Positions 12,148 to 26,100 of a DNA stretch of 64,000 bases are shown here, one piece after another (positions within the stretch are counted from its first letter, which is position 1; each line of letters starts with the position of its first letter). The position numbers and the translations under genes were made by a program. Source of the stretch: Lutjanus erythropterus (lineage: Eukaryota; Chordata; Actinopteri; Lutjaniformes; Lutjanidae); assembly GCA_020091685.1 (NCBI GenBank), contig CM034613.1, positions 16,264,932 to 16,328,931 on the forward strand. Direction: 5' to 3'. The notes under the pieces are model-generated. The model had not been told where the DNA came from and searched no databases. It was given only the letters and a program-made list of their open reading frames with translations.

Positions 12148-12620
12148 GCTGCCAAAAGCAATGTGGAACATTTAATGTGTTAAAAGACTTAAATTTAGTC
12201 AAATTTTGTTGTTTTTGGAGACCTGAAGATTGGTTTTGAAGTGGCTTTACTTGTTTCTGGGACTAATCTCCTAGTCCGCTAACATTAGCCGTGGCAGAAA
12301 GCACACTAATAGCATGCTGTTCAAATTTGAGAGGAAACTACTGCTGCTATCATTGTGAAACTTTTAATGTGTTAAAAGACTTGGGTTTGTTTAAGTTTCT
12401 GGAGACCTGAAAATTGGCTTTACTTGTTTCTGGGACTAATCTCCACTTAGCTAACATTAGCCGTGAAGGACCATTACTCCAGTGTGTTTGAGAGATAACT
12501 GCTGCTACAAGCATTGTGAAACTTTTGATGTGTTACAAAACATTAATTTGGTTAATTTAAGTTGTTTTTGGTGACTTAAAGATTAGTTTTGAAGTTGCTG
12601 TGCTTATTGTTGAGACTTTT
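12148..12620. repeat. Three imperfect tandem units of about 160-190 bp
   Basis: Units start at 12148, 12342 and 12500. Each begins 'tgctgc(t)..a..cattgtg.aac.tttaatgtgtta.aa.ac', passes 'gtttttgg(a)gac(c)t.aa(a)gattgg', and units 1 and 2 continue 'ctttacttgtttctgggactaatctcc...gctaacattagccgtg'. The third unit is the most diverged. No ORF spans them. It looks like a local segmental triplication rather than a transposon. Confidence 0.8.
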
Positions 12621-15600
12621 GTCTATGGTAAGTTAGCATAGTACACTAGCGATTAGTTCTCTACACTAATGTTCTATTTTTTGCTGTGTATTTTTATACT
12701 GTAAACTAATCAGATATATCAGGGATTTGTTTCTAAGTTTGTTTTCTGTCTTCTGTAAAAATAAAATGTCAGTAAGAGCCAGCTTTGAGTAATAAAGCTG
12801 CAAGGAACATTTTGTCTTGCACCCGTGTAGTAACCCCGCAGGTCTCTGACATTTTTGCTGAAAAATGGTTTTATTGGGCCAGAGAGTTCACAGAAAATAT
12901 GAACTGTTTTGACACTGAAAATATTAGCAGCTGCTCTTCCCAGAGAGCCACAATGCGAGAGAACATTCACTGATAAATACTAGCAACTCTCTTCCAAAGA
13001 AAAGTTGGTCTGCCCCAAAAGTAACTAGATTTGTTCTTAAGAGCCTTTTTGAAAAGAAATCATTAAAAAGGGTCCAAAAAAAAGCTATAAACACTTGTGA
13101 ACAATTCATTCAGACTTCAAGGTTTCAATTTAAATTCCATTTCATGTGGAGGGTTCGCACCTAAAGGTCCAGTTCCTGAATCGAACCAATGTGAGGATGT
13201 TGTTTCAAATTTCTCCAGTTTGCATTTTACCCAGTTGGAGGGTAAAAAGAAAACAAACCATTTCCTATCTTTGCCTGGATGTCACAATCTGGAGCACATG
13301 TCATCAGACTTTAGAGGACAGTGCATATAAACATCTCATAAGACAGGTAGTATTAAATTATTTAATAATACTTAACTGTGTGTAAACCGTGTCTGTGTTG
13401 TGGGGCAGCTGATACTCATGACATAGGAGGTCAAATAACAGCTGATGGTGCAACACAGCTAATAAGCTACAATGGTTTCATCCATTTGACTCCGACTCTC
13501 CGTCCCCACAAAGATCAGCTTTCAAGATGGCTTGTTATTAATCAACAGCAGAAATTTGCAAGTCTCGGTTCACCGTAGTTGCACTCAGGTAAAATTAAAG
13601 CTAATCTACTTCGCCGCTGGTGGGCAAATCTAACAATCACACTTCATGAAATTTCTACTTTTTTTTCCCCAGTCACTTTTCCTAACACCTTATTAACTGT
13701 GTCAGCTAGAAGAAAATAACATCAGATCTTATTTCACTGTAAATTGACTGGTAAGTGATTATACAGTGTCATGTATTTTGTATTTTGAGATGTCTCTGTA
13801 AAACATCTTTAAAATGTCAAAACAGACCATCTTAGAGATTCTGCAGGACAAGGTGCTTGTTTACCGGTGCTTCTTCCCTCCCTCCTCATAAACGAGTGCG
13901 ATCACTGAGGGACTTCGGTGTTTAAGCCTCACCATCGCAGGAGTTAGAGCCTCGGCGGGCAGCGTCCAGGGCCCTGGGGCCTCGGCTAATGAACACCTCA
14001 GGGCTTTTTAGTGTGAACCAGGAAGACACACGCGGCGCACCTTGGAAACATCCACAGCAAGCTGCGGCTGAAAAAAACCCCGATCAGTTGACTGACTGAG
14101 GCTCCTCACGGCAGGAGAGGACGTTAGTGTGTCTCTGTCAGCGCGGGAGGTGGGACAGAGCCATGATGATACAGAAATAGCCCTTTCTTTAGACATTTAT
14201 CTATTCATCTCACCCACCCTCTTCTATCTTCATCCCTCTTGCTCTTCACTTGTCGCTGTAATTGCTCACCAGCGCTCTCTCGATTACAGTGTGCCTTTTT
14301 TAAGCCTGAAACTTGCTCTTCCTGTAGTTGGACTTTGTTTTTCAGGCACGGCAGGGTTGAATGGTTTTAAAGAGCTCTAGGACTGGGTTCATGTAATCTA
14401 AGATAAGTTCTAATCACAGTTTAGCAAAACCAGGTTTAAAATGAGTAAATCCAGATTAAAAATTTCGCAGAGCTCTGTTGCAGAATTAAAAACTAATCTC
14501 TGTTTAGTAAATCCAGGTTTAGAGGTGTAAATCAAAACAGTTTAATCAACATGGAGATGCTTGCCCAGCCAAATTTAAATAAATAAATAAAAATTAGGTG
14601 CTACTGTTGGGACCTAGTAAGTATAAAGAGAGGGTAGAATCAACTTTTGGCTACTTTGTAGTTATGAAGTGTTGCATTGTTTCTTGGCTATCTAAAAACA
14701 CACACAAAAAAAAACGTGATTTCTTTGCTAGCTAGCAAAAACACAACAACAACTATATTTTTAGCTAGCTAAAAAGTTTAAAAAGTTATATATTTTGCTG
14801 TCTAAAAAAAAGAGGGGAAAGGAGTTACGGTATTTGCTAGCTAGCTAAAATAAATGTTAAAAATGTTGTCGTGTTTGTTGCTAGCTAAACAGTTGATTAG
14901 CCAAGTTAGCTGGTTAGTTAGTTGTTGTTTAAAAAGATAAATCTCCTAAAGTGTAAGTTTAAAGTAAATACTGGATCACATTTTAAATAAGTTTAAAGTT
15001 TTTATGCAACAGAATTCAGTTTAATCTCAGTTTAGAGTAAAAATTTATAGGTGCAACATAATTCCTTTGTGGTGCAACCCAGCCTTGGTGTTTTTAATTT
15101 ATTGATTTTAATAAAGAAATGCTTCAAACAGTCTTTGATCAAACAGGTTTTTACAAATTGCTTGTTTTTACTTGCAAAACTTGTCATTCTTTTAAATCTC
15201 CTCACATGTCCTGCACAGTGTTTAGTTTCAAACATCACATGAAACTGGAGACAACACAGCATGATGTCAAACAATATGATGGACGTCCAGCCTCCAGGCT
15301 GTTCTGAGGCCTGCGTACGAGAATACCTTCAGTTTAGTTGCAGCTTTGATCCAAAATGGCTTGGAGTGAGTGAAAAAAGAAGGTATGCGTTTCTATCAAG
15401 GGTGCTGTTGTGTTTTTATTTTTTCCCATTAAGATAAATTGTGGACACACAGGGTGGCTGTTAAGTCAGGAGGGGAAATCACAAGCTGCAGAACAGACAA
15501 GCCTGTTCTTCAGCAACAACTTGTTGTGCAAAACCACACTGAAAGCATGATGTAACAACTGTTTATTAGCTTTTGCTTTATCTATTCGCTTTATGACAAG

Positions 15601-16200
15601 TACAAACAGTGTTCTATTCTTTAAATAGTCCAACAGTTACAGACCAACGTGGCTCAACACAAACCTGCAGGAATTTAGAGATTTCACCCTCTACGATGTT
15701 TAATATCATTTAAAAGTTCAAAGAATCTGGAGAAATCTCTGCACTTAAGGGGCCAAAAACCAACACTGAATGCCTGTGACCTTTGACCTCTCAGGCAGCA
15801 CTACATTAAAAAAAAACTCACAGGATTGTATAAAGCAGTGTTTTCCAAATTTGTTTTCTGGGGACCCACTTTTTTTAAAATGACAAACCATTGTGACTCA
15901 GTTCCCAACAGGCATTATGAATAAATCTTGGGAAGAGTTCATTTGTGCATAAATGAATGTTCCTGTCCATTTCTGCATCATATTATATTATCTTGACGTG
16001 TGTTATTGAAGATATGTGCATAAGTGAAATATAAATGCATTTAGGCTGTGATAACAGGCCATTTTACTGTTTTTATTTCCTCTTACCAGGAAAACACAAA
16101 AGGACATTTTAGCCTACTTCATAAATGACAAAATAAATGCATTTTCGTAAGTAAAAAAACAATTACAGCGCTAACTGCAGAAGACATTATCTGTGATTAC
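12621..16200. other. Intergenic sequence without recognisable genes
   Basis: The stretch is AT-rich with scattered low-complexity runs, including TAGC/GCTAGCT-rich sequence at 14730-14900 and repeated 'gtttaa/ttaaac' words at 14390-15020 suggesting a degraded repeat. Positions about 13830-14170 are GC-richer, with no simple repeat, and could be conserved non-coding DNA. No exon with both splice sites and a coherent frame is seen. Confidence 0.6.
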
Positions 16201-16219
16201 ATGGGAGTGTGTTATTGCT

Positions 16220-16600
16220 AATGGCATCATGGGTAACATGAAGGCCCCATTAATGCTGGAAGGTACATACAGGTTTTGGAGTGACATATGCTGCCATCCA
16301 GATGACGTCTTTTTAAGAGACGTCCCTGCTCATTTCAGCAAGAAAGACACTTTCTGCATGTGTTTATAACAGCGTGGCTTCATAGTAAAAGAGTTCAGGT
16401 ACTAGACTGACCTGCCTGCAGTCCAGACCTGTCTCACACTGAAAATAAGTGGTGCATTATGAAGCACAAAATACGACAACAGAGACCCCGGACTGCTGAG
16501 CGCCTTGAATCATATATCAAGCAAGAATGAGAAAGACTTTCACTTTTAAGACTTCAACAATTAGTCAGCTCCCATATGCCTTTTAAGTGTTGTTTAAAAA
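16220..16600 (+). pseudogene. Tc1/mariner transposase relic (copy 1)
   Basis: In one frame with stops the segment reads ...RRPCSFQQER..., TAWLHSKRVQVLD, PACSPDLSHTENKW and IRQQRPRTAERLESYIKQE. This is the C-terminal half of a Tc1-like DDE transposase, whose typical second motif is FQQDNA and third is SPDLSPIEN. Here the second catalytic Asp is replaced (FQQER) and in-frame stops occur, so it is dead. It shares extended similarity with the segment at 51905-52400. Confidence 0.8.
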
Positions 16601-16798
16601 ATAAATATCTTGTCTTTGTACTGTCTTCAAATAACTAAAGGTCAAATAATTAGGGGTTACAGTCAAATCACAATCTACAACATTGGTTTCTTTTTCAAAA
16701 ACTGGTCAAAACTAAAAAATGAGCCTCTTCTCTATGGAGGTCTTAATGTGCACCCTATGTTTGCAGTCAGCGTTAAAAAATAAGTTGCACTTGCACCA

Positions 16799-16819
16799 GT
16801 GTGTGTGTGTGTGTGTGTG
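16799..16819. repeat. (GT)n microsatellite
   Basis: A short (GT)n run followed by GAGAGAGAG. Confidence 0.9.
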
Positions 16820-19685
16820 CGAGAGAGAGTGTGATTGTCTCGCGAAATGAGAAAAGAACATTTCCATATATCTGTGGAGCGTGATGACAACAGGATCTGC
16901 CATGTGGAGTTCCTGCTTAATCAAACCAGTGACTCATCTTTTCATCAATGCACCGTTTCGTGGCGAAAACAACAGAGCTGCGCTCGGCGAGTGCGTCACC
17001 AGATTACTTTGATCCTTTCAATCAGTTCAAGGATACATAGAGAGGTAGATTATCTATAGATAGATAAATGGAGCACAGCTGGGCCTTTATTTTGGGACAA
17101 AAACAAAGGTAACAAAGAATGAAAATAAGTGTTAGGATGAGCATTAAACTAAAAAATGGAGTTGCATCTGGCTTAATCTGACTCCACTGAGTGAGTTCTA
17201 AGAGTCTAAATGGTATCAGGTCATGGAAAAATTATTTAAATTAATAAAGCTTATATTGTTTTATATTTTTCCACTGTTGGCGTACCATGAAAAGACCAAA
17301 ATTGTGAGTCTGTCTCTTAGTACTTTCCAGCTTTCCCATCATATCTGTGGCTCTCAGCCCCAGGCCCATTATCTAAAAACAGGTCACAAATATAAAGTTA
17401 CATTCTTAAAGAAAAAAAGCCCCAGCAGGTTCTTAAAACAGCTGTGTGTTGTTTTCACCAAATGTTTCTCAGTAATTGCAGGATTAAAGTACGGAGCAGT
17501 GGAGAAAAGCTGTGCTGCGTTTTAATTTTAATGACCAAATGTTAAATCATAAGTAAATAGTCCATTCATTCAGCACTATTTTCACTTGCAGATTAGCACA
17601 AATTTCTTGTGTGTGTGGGATTCACTCAAAATACACTACAGTGCACATGTTTGTTGCAACATTTTCCCGAGAACAACAGTGGTCACTTGTGATTTTTCAG
17701 TAGTTTTTGGGCACTTTTAGGAGGTCCGCCACACTCACAGCTCACTGCTGAGGAACAACAAGACCAACAAAAACATCTCATCTTGAAAAACAAAATCTTG
17801 CAGGTCTTGTGGACAAGCTTTCAGCCCTCACACCTTCAAAAGTTTGACAAAGGGGAATCAGGGCTTTTATTGAGTCCACCTGCTGCTCATCATGCAAGCA
17901 CACATGGGAAATGTTGTTCACTGCTGCAGTTCCCAAAAGTATAACACTAAAAATACACCAATATAGAAAGCAGGGAGGGAATCAAAATATTACAAATACA
18001 TATCTGAAGCAGTCACCCTCAGTTTTTGTGATATATCTGTGGAGTTTGGTATTTTAACCTTGAGAACAACAATTGTCAACTACATTTCCCATGTATACCT
18101 GCATGAACAAGCACAGGTGTGCTCTATTTGATGTCGTTATGATTCCCTTTGTTCAAACATTTGCCCTGATGAACGTCTAACACTTTGACTGAATATCAGG
18201 ATTTTTTCATTTGATTTTAATTTTTATTTGTTCAATATATAAAAACACAAAGACAGCTTAGGGCTTGTCCACTATTAAATCATCGAGTTCACTCTTCTCT
18301 CTTTATGCACACTTTCCTGAAGTCTGTTTTTCTGCAGACTTTGCCAAAGGGAGCGACCCACAGTTCATCGCCCACAGCTATTTCAGACTTAACAACCATT
18401 GTCCACATATTAAATACAACTCTATCACACATCATCATAGCAAGAAGTTGACGTTGGGAAGAAAAGCATGATTTGCATTGATCAATTCCATGTGGGGAAA
18501 CTGTTCAGGACTCCCCAACGCATCTTACAAAAACATCTGACACAACATCTGAGTCCATATTCACAAAGTTTCCTAGTGTTTCTATAAAATTCCAAGAAAC
18601 TTCGTAGAATTGTGAGCTTTTCTAAAAATTTCCACTTTAAGTTAAGATTTAACCTGGTAAAGATAAAAGTTATTCACAAAGGATCCTACACCTTAATTTA
18701 AAGGAGCTCCTCGGGTGAAAAACTGTTCAGAGGAGGGAGGAGGACAAGAGTTTCTTAAGCAGAGGAAAAAATATCAGGAAGACAAAGAGGTACTGAGCAT
18801 GAAAGCATGAAAATCCCCAAAAGTTTAAGACGGACACACTGATAATTTATGTGTGAAACTGACATCCCTGCACGAAAGCAGGAAATGAAGTTCACCTCTC
18901 TATTGGCCATCTTGTTTTCCATTATATAAGTTAGCTCCCAGTATCCTTCACTGTGACTCTTTACAGTTGCTGTCATCCCAGTGACTCACAGTAATCAATC
19001 CACCTCACCCCGCCTCCAGATAACAGCACAAAAGTAGTTTTGCAACGAGCTAATTTGTGCCACAGCCTGCTGCGCGTTGAATGTAGATGGAGTGTATGCG
19101 GACAAATAAGGAGCACTTGTGTGTCAGATTCCTTCATGTTGTTTTTATTAGGTCCATTAGGCAGCTGGCTGTACAGTCCCCGAGGTGTGTGCGCTCCGTT
19201 AACATGTTTGTTTTTCTCAAGGCTTTGTTGGCGTTAATGATGTCACCCTTAATTGTAGCACGCGCACACTTCCTTGTCTCAGAGGAACGGGTAAGACGGT
19301 ATTTAAAGAGGAAATATCCACCTGAAACAGTATTATTCTACAGATCCTGGGTTATTTACTTGCATTTATTTGTACATAAACACAAATTTAAAGGAGGTTC
19401 CACACAAATTGGGATTTTCTCTGATTTTATTTCCTGGTTTCCTTCTGTTAACACGGGCTGGATTTCAGGGTCCGCCTTTTAATGTTTGTTGATTTTACCT
19501 CTTATCATCGTTCACCTTTAAATGTCTGAGAAAGAGCCCAAAATAGACATCCCTGGAAATGTTTCACTCGGGTTAAATATTAAATACCTTAACCAGAAAC
19601 TTAGTTAGATTCTTTTCTTAAAGCCTAACTGTTGCAGTCTGGTGGTGAATGTTAACATAACAAAGCTTAACAGTAGAATAAGTCA
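16820..19685. other. Intergenic, no gene recognised
   Basis: Only short chance ORFs are present. Positions about 18545-18780 ('attcacaaagtttcctag...ttcacaaaggatcctac') look like a degraded interspersed repeat with internal inverted words. The 131-codon frame at 19087-19482 shows no domain, no splice sites in register and AT-rich codons, so it is not called. Confidence 0.6.
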
Positions 19686-19689
19686 GAGG

Positions 19690-20828
19690 TGGGACAATCG
19701 CAAGTAAGTCTCGGGTCTTTGCACTCAAGTCCCAAGTCCTAAACTTTGTTAATTCTCCATGATTGTGTCCGGCAAACTTGTTTGGTTGGTTCAAAACAAA
19801 TCGCATCTGGCAATTGTGGGGAACCGACAACTTGCAGGGAATCAGTAGCATTAAAGCTATGATATGTAACATTTCCACATTAAAATGTCTAAAAACACTA
19901 GATATGCTCTGTATTTTGTTGAGTTGTGTGCTTATATTATCCCAAATGTTTCCAGCAATTTCAAACCCATAGAAATGTGTAATTAATTCAAAGCAATGTT
20001 ATGTTTCCTGCAAGCTGTTGCTACAGTAGCTAGTTGCTATAACCAGGGGTGATTTAAAGAACTGGATGCAGTATTGGAAGCAGGCCTCCATTTATTCCTA
20101 TGAGAGCAGCTCAGTGGCAAATAAAGCCAACTTCCACACATGATGAACCACATATGGTTTGACGTTGTGTGGCTCGGAGGGCAAATCTTCCTTTGGCCAA
20201 GCGGCTAACTTGCAGTTTAGCCCTTTGCTAACTTGAATGGGAATAAAATTATTTAATTGTGCGACTCTTCTATACTCTTCATATGTTATTGGACCAAACT
20301 GATCCATTAACATCCAGACTAATAATCCTGATAGTGAAGTGAGCTATTTAGCATTAAAAAAAAAAGAAAGAAAAATTGTATCCACTGTTTTACACCCACT
20401 TGTTTCTCAATGTAAGCTTTCAGAATAAGTCTTTTTGGGCCACAATGCTTCATGTGATGTTGTCACTTCATGGTTTGGCTATGATATCAAATTGGCTTCA
20501 AAGCCTGGCTCTCTTCCTGGGTGCTTTGGCTATGATTTCTGGGAAAACAGGATTTGCCAGATGCATCAGAGAGTGAGGAAACAAGTCAGCAAACCTGACT
20601 GAACTTAACATGAATAAACTTAACTTATGCTTGAGTCATATCAGATAGATTTTCATCTGCGATGGAGGTTGTTGAACAATTAAGACAACAATTCCCATGA
20701 TTCAAGTCTATGTCTACGTCAAAAGTACGCCTTTTGTTAGTGTTTGAGTCCAAGTAGAGCTGAAAGTCTTTTTATTTTTTTCATGCTGAGCCTAAAGTAA
20801 GTCCTTTCAGTTGTGAATGATTGTCCCA
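19690..20828. mobile_element. Non-autonomous DNA element with inverted ends TGGGACAATC
   Basis: TGGGACAATC-like sequence at 19690-19699 (TGGGACAATC) is mirrored by GATTGTCCCA at 20819-20828. Inside each end, related words follow in opposite orientation (CAAGTAAGTC and ACTCAAGTCC on the left; TGAGTCCAAG and AAGTAAGTCC on the right). This 'ordinary-time-thread' of CAAGTC words resembles a known abundant teleost repeat. The interior holds other repeat sequence ('gctatgatatgtaacatttcc...'), suggesting nesting. No transposase is visible. Confidence 0.5.
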
Positions 20829-22795
20829 TTTCTAGTTTCAGAAGTTATATATTGCTGCTTTGACTCTGGTTAAGATCTGCCATGTTCCAGTCACTGCTGC
20901 CTTCACCGTCCCCTGGAATCAAACATTTTGAGTTAAAGAAAGGTGGGCACTGAGCCATTTCAGAAGGTCACCGCGTTAACGGCCCTGATGTAGTTCAAAG
21001 GTGTTAAACATTGACTAGACTTCCTCCCTCTGGTCCCAAATGTTTCCCTAAAAAAAAAATCTTTCTCCCCCCTGGAACAGAGAGAGCTCCATCCTCTTGG
21101 CTGATAGCCAGAGACAAAGATAAGATGTAGGGCACTTAGCCTGGCATCGGCATGGGAACCCTGTCGCCTGGAGGCCTGAATAATTCAGTGCCTGAGATAA
21201 ATTTACTGCTTATGAAGTCATGCAAAGGAGACAGAACAGAGCTTTATTATTATCTATACCGTTTCTATGTGCATACCTAATTTCCTCGTGGGATTTTTTA
21301 GTCGCTTTAATGTAGTGTGAGAAACCGTTCACAGAGCTGGTGTGTTTTTGTGTCCCGGTAAGAACTAAAGTAAACACACACATGCATGTCAATATTTGCA
21401 CCAGGTCCTTCGTGTCCTGCACTGTCAACCACATCCCTCTGACAGGTTTAACACCCCGAAGCCACCCTGCCTCTCTGTGTGTGTGTGTGTGTGTGTGTGT
21501 GTATAATAGGCAGGTTTGCTTTGAGACATGGGTGGGGTGGGATGTCGCCTTGTGTGCTATCAGGGTTTCTTTTCCACTGCATGTAAATGTTCCCCCCCGT
21601 CCCTGTCAACACTTTGAAAGTCAATCCCCCCTCCAGCGCTGTCAAGTGACACCAGCGGCAGTCATGTGTCACTCAGAAGCCTTGTTTAATCACATCCTCG
21701 CTATTGTTCAGAGCAGTTAGGCATCACGTTAATAAGGTCGCACTTTATTTCATGGTACACTAATGCAATGGTGCTAATCCAAACACATCACAACCGAACT
21801 GCACAGTAAAATAAAGCAAAATCACCTATCTTCTTCTTGAGACACACCTTGTTTGGCTGGTCCTGCATAATTGGCAGAGTAGCCAAGACCGATGCCTACT
21901 TCTTTGATCAAATCACATCATGCAAAATATTCCTCTGCCTCTGTAATTCTAGCATTTACTTGGGAGAGCTGGTTCTAAAATGACCAAGTTTCCATCTTCT
22001 TTTCTGCTCTTCTATGGCCTCTTTAAGGTCAGAAACTTGTGCATCCTTTATCGAGGCCGTGCATGTTTGCATGAACAAACCTGATAAGACTCGGAAGGTC
22101 AAGAGGAGACAAAAAAAGAGTCGAGGATTGTTAATCCTCGGTCTTGCACATCGGCTCAAAACACCTCTCCATCTCCATCTCATCTCCATTATCTGGAAAT
22201 AATATGATAGAAAGCCTGAGGTCGTCGGACTACCTGCCCGAGATGAATAAGACAAATCATCTTTTCATTACGGCAAGAAAAGGGAGAGAAGGAGCGAGGA
22301 GGGCGCAGAGATGAGAGAAGGAAATGAGAAAGAATAGAATATGAAGACAGATGTTCCACTCGGATGAGGGAGGAGAGGAAAAAGTTAGCCTGCAGGTCAG
22401 TGGACACCAGCTTTTATCACTTTAATGTACCAATGCCTCAACTGGTACACATTGTATGATTAAATACTAAAAACAAAATAAATTATTCATGGTTTGATAT
22501 GTTAGTCATCTTTATTTGCTTTATTTTTTTCATTTCACAACAATAAAAACACAGCAAACTGTCCCAAAACATGAATAACAAAAATGTTTGTTTAAAAAAA
22601 AATGAGGTACAATGAAATGACATTCACAAATACCCAGTCGAAACAAAACATGTCTAAAATGATGCGTTTTGATCACAAAGATCTAGGATAAATGATATAT
22701 TTGGATGATTATGTCCGACCTCACAAAGGTCTTAAAAGGGTTACTTGCGGGATTTAAAAAAAAAAAACAAAAAAAACTGATCAAAATCAAAGTAG
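20829..22795. other. Intergenic, with a TG microsatellite
   Basis: A (TG)n tract lies at 21476-21502. Positions 21070-21260 have balanced composition and words such as GATAAGAT and CCTGAATAATTCA that could be regulatory, but nothing firm. No coding exon is recognised. Confidence 0.5.
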
Positions 22796-23156
22796 TATGG
22801 AAGCAGAGAACAGCCGTGCTTGCAGTTATTTTGAGATCATGGGATAATTATGGAGAACTTGAAAATGAGCGTCTAGTTCATTTGATGACACTATTTCAAC
22901 CTTTAAAATTATTGTCACGACCTTCAGTGAGGATTCAAAGCTGAGCAGTGCAACGCAAGAAAGAGTACATAACTGCTACACTGGCACGGCACTCCTGATC
23001 TGATAAACATTACACGTACTAACAGGAAACGACTTTTGTTTTCTGCCGATAAAAGGTTGGCTATCTTGTTATCTCAAAATAAGAAAATAATTCACTTGCG
23101 ATCTTGAGATAATGGCATTTAAAAATAACTGCAAGCACGGCTGTTACCGGCTTCCA
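22796..23156. mobile_element. MITE with a perfect 23-bp inverted repeat
   Basis: The 23 bp at 22809-22831 (starting AACAGCCGTGC) are the exact reverse complement of 23123-23145. Outside them GGAAGC (22799-22804) pairs with GCTTCC (23150-23155). Inside, 'ttttgagatcatgggataat' on the left is echoed by 'gagataatggcattt' on the right. The element is about 360 bp with no coding capacity, a typical hAT-like MITE. A perfect 23-bp match suggests relatively recent insertion. Confidence 0.8.
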
Positions 23157-26100
23157 CAAAGCATAAAAGGCAGAGTTATACTGACTTTTAATCTCTAGAA
23201 TGGGTCAAGCTCCAAAAACACTTGATCCTACATTTCCCATGATGCAACATTGGGCACTCTCTGCCAGATAAACACCCATGTCTTTTAAACTCAATAATTT
23301 CACTTTGTGACGAAGGCTTCCTGTTTTTAAGTTTGTGGTCTCCAGGACGACTGGCTTTAGCTTGATGGAGACCAAATCAGAGCTAAAAAAAAATAAAAAT
23401 AACATCATGACAGCTGATATCTGCTGGATGTTTATGTGAGTGTTTACAAACATGTTTGCCCAAAAGACTATAAGCTCATAATACATAAATAACTGAGTTT
23501 CCTGGAACATATTTTTATGCACACGTTGAAGTATTGCGTTAGAAAATGTCGATGGAAACGGCAAAATTCGAAAAAACTTCTTTAATTTTGCCCAAAAGCT
23601 TATACACTACAAAAGAGTTGATGCACCTAAAGCTGGGGTAGGCAGTTTATTTTTGGCCTCACTGGGCAAAAGTTTAATTCAAGTGGTCTGAGAGAAAACT
23701 AGACTTCTGCTGCTGCTCTTGGGTCTGTTTTTAGGCTTCAGAAAATCCAGCCTGTGTCTTGAGTCTCTGGAAAATCACAGGCAAGAAAGAGAGCTGATTG
23801 ATGAGTCTCATCCCCAAAGCGTTGGTAATTTGACGACCTGGGAATGAGACTCAACAATCAATTATCTTTCTCCAGAATTGCTACTGCACCTGTACTGGGA
23901 GATGGAAATACTTTTTTCCGAAGTTGTTCTGACGAAGTAAACATTCAGCTCACTGACTGATCAGCTGTTTCCACGGCTGCAGTCTCCTCATCGCCCCGCG
24001 GCTCTATGATACATCCAAACATAAGATTTCCATAATGTTTTCTGAATTGTTTGAACTTTGACTGGGGCTCTTTTAATTCCCTCATCTTGCTGCACCCTTT
24101 TCTGACTGGAGAACTGGTGCCACCTCCCTGGGTTTGGCGACTGGATAAATATATCGGCCACTGGTGATCGACTGAGTCCATCACCGATCATCGATCTTTT
24201 TGGAAGGGGACGATTTTTGAAGAATGACTGAGAGCCAAAAAGTGAGAGTCTGTAGAGCCAGAATATTTTCACATTATTCCAACTTAACCGAGACTGGTGA
24301 TTGTTAGAACGGTGAAAACATGAACCAAGACTGTTTTGGTTAGTTTTATTCTGTTTCTGTCCAGTATGAATGACGTGTTTGTTTTACCGAGTTAACAAGG
24401 CAATAAAGCTCGTCTTAGTGCAGTAAAAACAAGAAATTTTTCTGTTTATTACGGAAAATAAGCATAAAAATATGTCCTTTCTTTCTTTTGTAAGTATTTT
24501 ATTTAATTATTTGGACGTAGCAAACAGACACAGTGTAGCGTTGGTCGGTTAATGTTAAACCTTACTTGATTTTAACACCGTCTAACCCAACCACCTACTG
24601 CTGATCTCGATGAACCAACTCCTTTTGTCGATTTACTCATAATTTGCAATACATTTGGATGGAAACATGACTAAAAGTGTGTTTACAGCCACAAGAGAGA
24701 CAAAGAAAAACAATTAATGCAGGTTTAAAGGTTTAGTAATGCCCGTCTTAACACAAAGGAAATGACAAAATGAAAATCTTGGCAGTGAAGAGTTGAAGCA
24801 GACTGACGTGATCGCTGTTAATGTCAAAATAACACTGTCACTGTCACTGACTGAGCAGCCTGTGTTTCACCCAGAATACTGAATGCTCTTCTTCATTATA
24901 GGGCAGACTGGGAGGATCAACACTAAGGCAGGAAAAGCAGACACACTGACCTGACAATGACGCTTAATCATCCCGACTACGAGGCACAGTCTGACATCAT
25001 GTTCAGGATATGATTACTGCTGTTTTACTCTTATCACATTCAACGCACCCGACTACTTCCTGGTTCTGTGGTCTCCTATCAGGTTGTTCCTGCTTCCTGT
25101 TTGGGAATTACAACCTGCAGTTTAATCTCGGACTGGATGTACCTGTTTCTGGGGTGCCGTTTTATCAATTAACTGACTGATGACATGCAAAAACTCCGCA
25201 TAGAAAAACGTATGTACATACATCATGGACCACATCCGCGGGTCAGGCTTCTGAGACGTTAAACAGCTTCCCTGCTGCTTAACCGTCCTCGAGCAAGGCA
25301 CTGTTATAAATCTATTTGAGGGGGAGCTGGAGTGCATCATTAATAGACACACCTTACCCCCTTCTGCTTGTAAAAAATAACTGGCTTGTGTGACTCTGTG
25401 TGTCACTCTCGCCACCACCATCCTCATCATCAGCAGCTCCCTGTGGAGGGACGACTCCCGGGATGCTTTGCTCCTCCACTGCTGATGTTTTAATGTTCTT
25501 GTTTGGGTTTTTAAAAGTGTCCAGATGTTGTTTTTCTCCTCTCTTTGGACATCTGTAGAGTGACGGAACAAATGCTGGTGAGGCACAGAAAAGAAACAAA
25601 AAAACCAAACACGTATCTGATGAAAATGTGACGCGTTACCTGGATTTCTATCGTTTCTCTTTGTCCAAGTCGTCTGTCTGCTCCTGGTAGGAAGGAAATA
25701 ATCTTGGTTTAATACAGAAAATGATCATTAATCGACACACTGAATGATCTTCAGATTAGGAGCGGTCTGCCATCACTCTTCAGACGCTGCAGGGTTTGTT
25801 TATTCTCTTGGGCAGAAGACGTTTTTCTTTCTCACACAGTCAATACGAGAGAGCTAAAAGTCAATATGTGAAATAACAGAATGAAATGAAACAAACACGG
25901 ATGTCAAACGTGTTCTGGAGCCGTAAATGGATTCTCTGCGCTTGTATCATCTGTGAAACATGAGTGTAATTCTTCTCCACCCTAAAACAAATTTGGTTGT
26001 GACATTTGTTCAGTCAAGGCTCGTGGATCTAAACAGACTCTAATCTCTCATATTTCCGAGGATGAATTTCAGGATCTGCTCGGGATTTTTAGGATATATA

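Noticed and set aside
19087..19482. 131-codon plus-strand ORF
   Set aside because: No recognisable domain, no coherent splice sites, and AT-rich non-coding composition; length is within chance for this window.
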